Assembly: GCA_902806305.1 (NCBI GenBank)
Contig: CADCWC010000272.1
Location: forward strand, 1 to 5,737
Length of the DNA stretch: 5,737 bases
Direction of reading: 5' to 3'
DNA from: an uncultured Thermoleophilia bacterium
GTDB taxonomy: Bacteria > Actinomycetota > Thermoleophilia > Gaiellales > F1-60-MAGs149
Within the stretch, counting starts at the first letter, position 1; each line of letters opens with the position of its first letter. A program made the position numbers and the translations under genes. The notes under the pieces were generated by a model. The model was given only the letters and a program-made list of their open reading frames with translations, did not search any database and had not been told where the DNA came from. Positions 5,212 through 5,737 of this stretch are shown one piece after another.

Positions 5212-5737
5212 ATGGAGCGACTGCGCCTCGGGGTGATCGGCGCCGGCTCGTGGGCCGTCGCCTCGCACCTTCCCGTCTTCGCCGCGCGCGACGACGTGGA
5301 GATGGTGGCGGTGGCGCGCAAGGGGCCGGAGCTCCTGGAGCGCATCCGGGACACGTTCGGCTTCACCCACGCCAGCGAGGACTACCGGGACGTCCTGGCG
5401 GCCGGCGTCGACATCTGCCTCGTGGCCAGCCCGACCGGCCTGCACCACGAGCACGCCTCGGCGGCGATGGAGGCCGGGGCGCACGTGCTGGTGGAGAAGC
5501 CGTTCACGATCGCCCCGGCCGATGCGTGGGACCTCGTCGACACCGCGAAGCGGACCGGGCGCCACCTCGTCGTCGCCTTCGGCTGGAACCACCGCCCGAT
5601 GGTGGTCCGCTTCGTCGAGGAGCTGCGCGACCACGGCGGCATCGGCGACATCGAGCACGTCAGCGTGCACATGGCGTCGGCCACCCGGGAGCTCCTGACG
5701 AACACCGCCGCGTACCCCGCCGCCGCGCCCGAGGCGG
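5212..5737 (+). CDS. Gfo/Idh/MocA-family NAD(P)-dependent oxidoreductase, C-terminus cut off by window edge
   Basis: 175 residues are visible and the frame is open to the right edge; family members are usually 330-390 residues, so about half is missing. The N-terminus is a Rossmann fold with GVIGAGSWA (7-15). The strand-plus-helix ICLVASPTGLHHEHASAAMEAGAHVLVEKP follows at 68-97 and contains the family's signature EKP (Glu95-Lys96-Pro97), whose lysine is usually catalytic. GWNHRP (124-129) matches the start of the substrate domain, where the family often has a variant of the YNRR motif. These enzymes oxidise or reduce sugars, inositols and related polyols in the cytoplasm. The gene starts 9 nt after the permease with a strong Shine-Dalgarno, so it is most likely in the same operon and acts on the imported compound. 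Inositol 2-dehydrogenase is one possibility, but the substrate domain is not visible enough to decide. Confidence 0.93.
   Translation, partial: MERLRLGVIGAGSWAVASHLPVFAARDDVEMVAVARKGPELLERIRDTFGFTHASEDYRDVLAAGVDICLVASPTGLHHEHASAAMEAGAHVLVEKPFTIAPADAWDLVDTAKRTGRHLVVAFGWNHRPMVVRFVEELRDHGGIGDIEHVSVHMASATRELLTNTAAYPAAAPEA

Overview
The window looks like chromosomal DNA from a high-GC bacterium (roughly 70% GC by eye, with a strong preference for G or C at third codon positions). The short intergenic gaps, a lipoprotein-type binding protein and the style of the proteins suggest an actinobacterium, possibly of the Thermoleophilia/Solirubrobacterales type. That placement is an inference, because no rRNA or other taxonomic marker is present. 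Nearly every base is explained by six genes or their control regions. I see no tRNA, rRNA, CRISPR array, insertion sequence or phage gene.

Layout: (1) bases 1-618, minus strand, a short-chain dehydrogenase/reductase (SDR) whose C-terminus lies beyond the left edge. (2) 619-686, a 68-bp divergent control region. (3) 687-1532, plus strand, a sugar-phosphate isomerase/epimerase-like TIM-barrel protein. (4) 1533-1578, a short gap with a perfect GGAAACGTTTCC palindrome, just downstream of a promoter-like TTGACA-18-TAATGT pair set in the end of the TIM-barrel gene. (5) 1579-5202, a complete three-gene CUT2 (ribose/xylose/inositol-type) ABC importer: lipoprotein substrate-binding protein, double-domain ATPase and permease, joined by a 4-nt gap and an ATGA overlap. 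(6) 5212 to the right edge, the N-terminal half of a Gfo/Idh/MocA-family NAD(P)-dependent oxidoreductase behind a perfect AGGAGG.

Together these read as a catabolic locus for a sugar, cyclitol or other polyol. The importer brings the compound in. The SDR and the Gfo/Idh/MocA enzyme would oxidise hydroxyl groups, and the TIM-barrel protein would isomerise, epimerise or dehydrate a keto intermediate. The exact substrate cannot be read from the sequence. The gene types are common. The least ordinary observations are a pair of matching control elements with identical internal spacing (621-648 and 1537-1564) in front of the two transcription units, an ATPase whose second nucleotide site has lost the Walker A lysine and the Walker B aspartate, and a binding protein with eight cysteines in its mature part. 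I found no convincing undescribed system.
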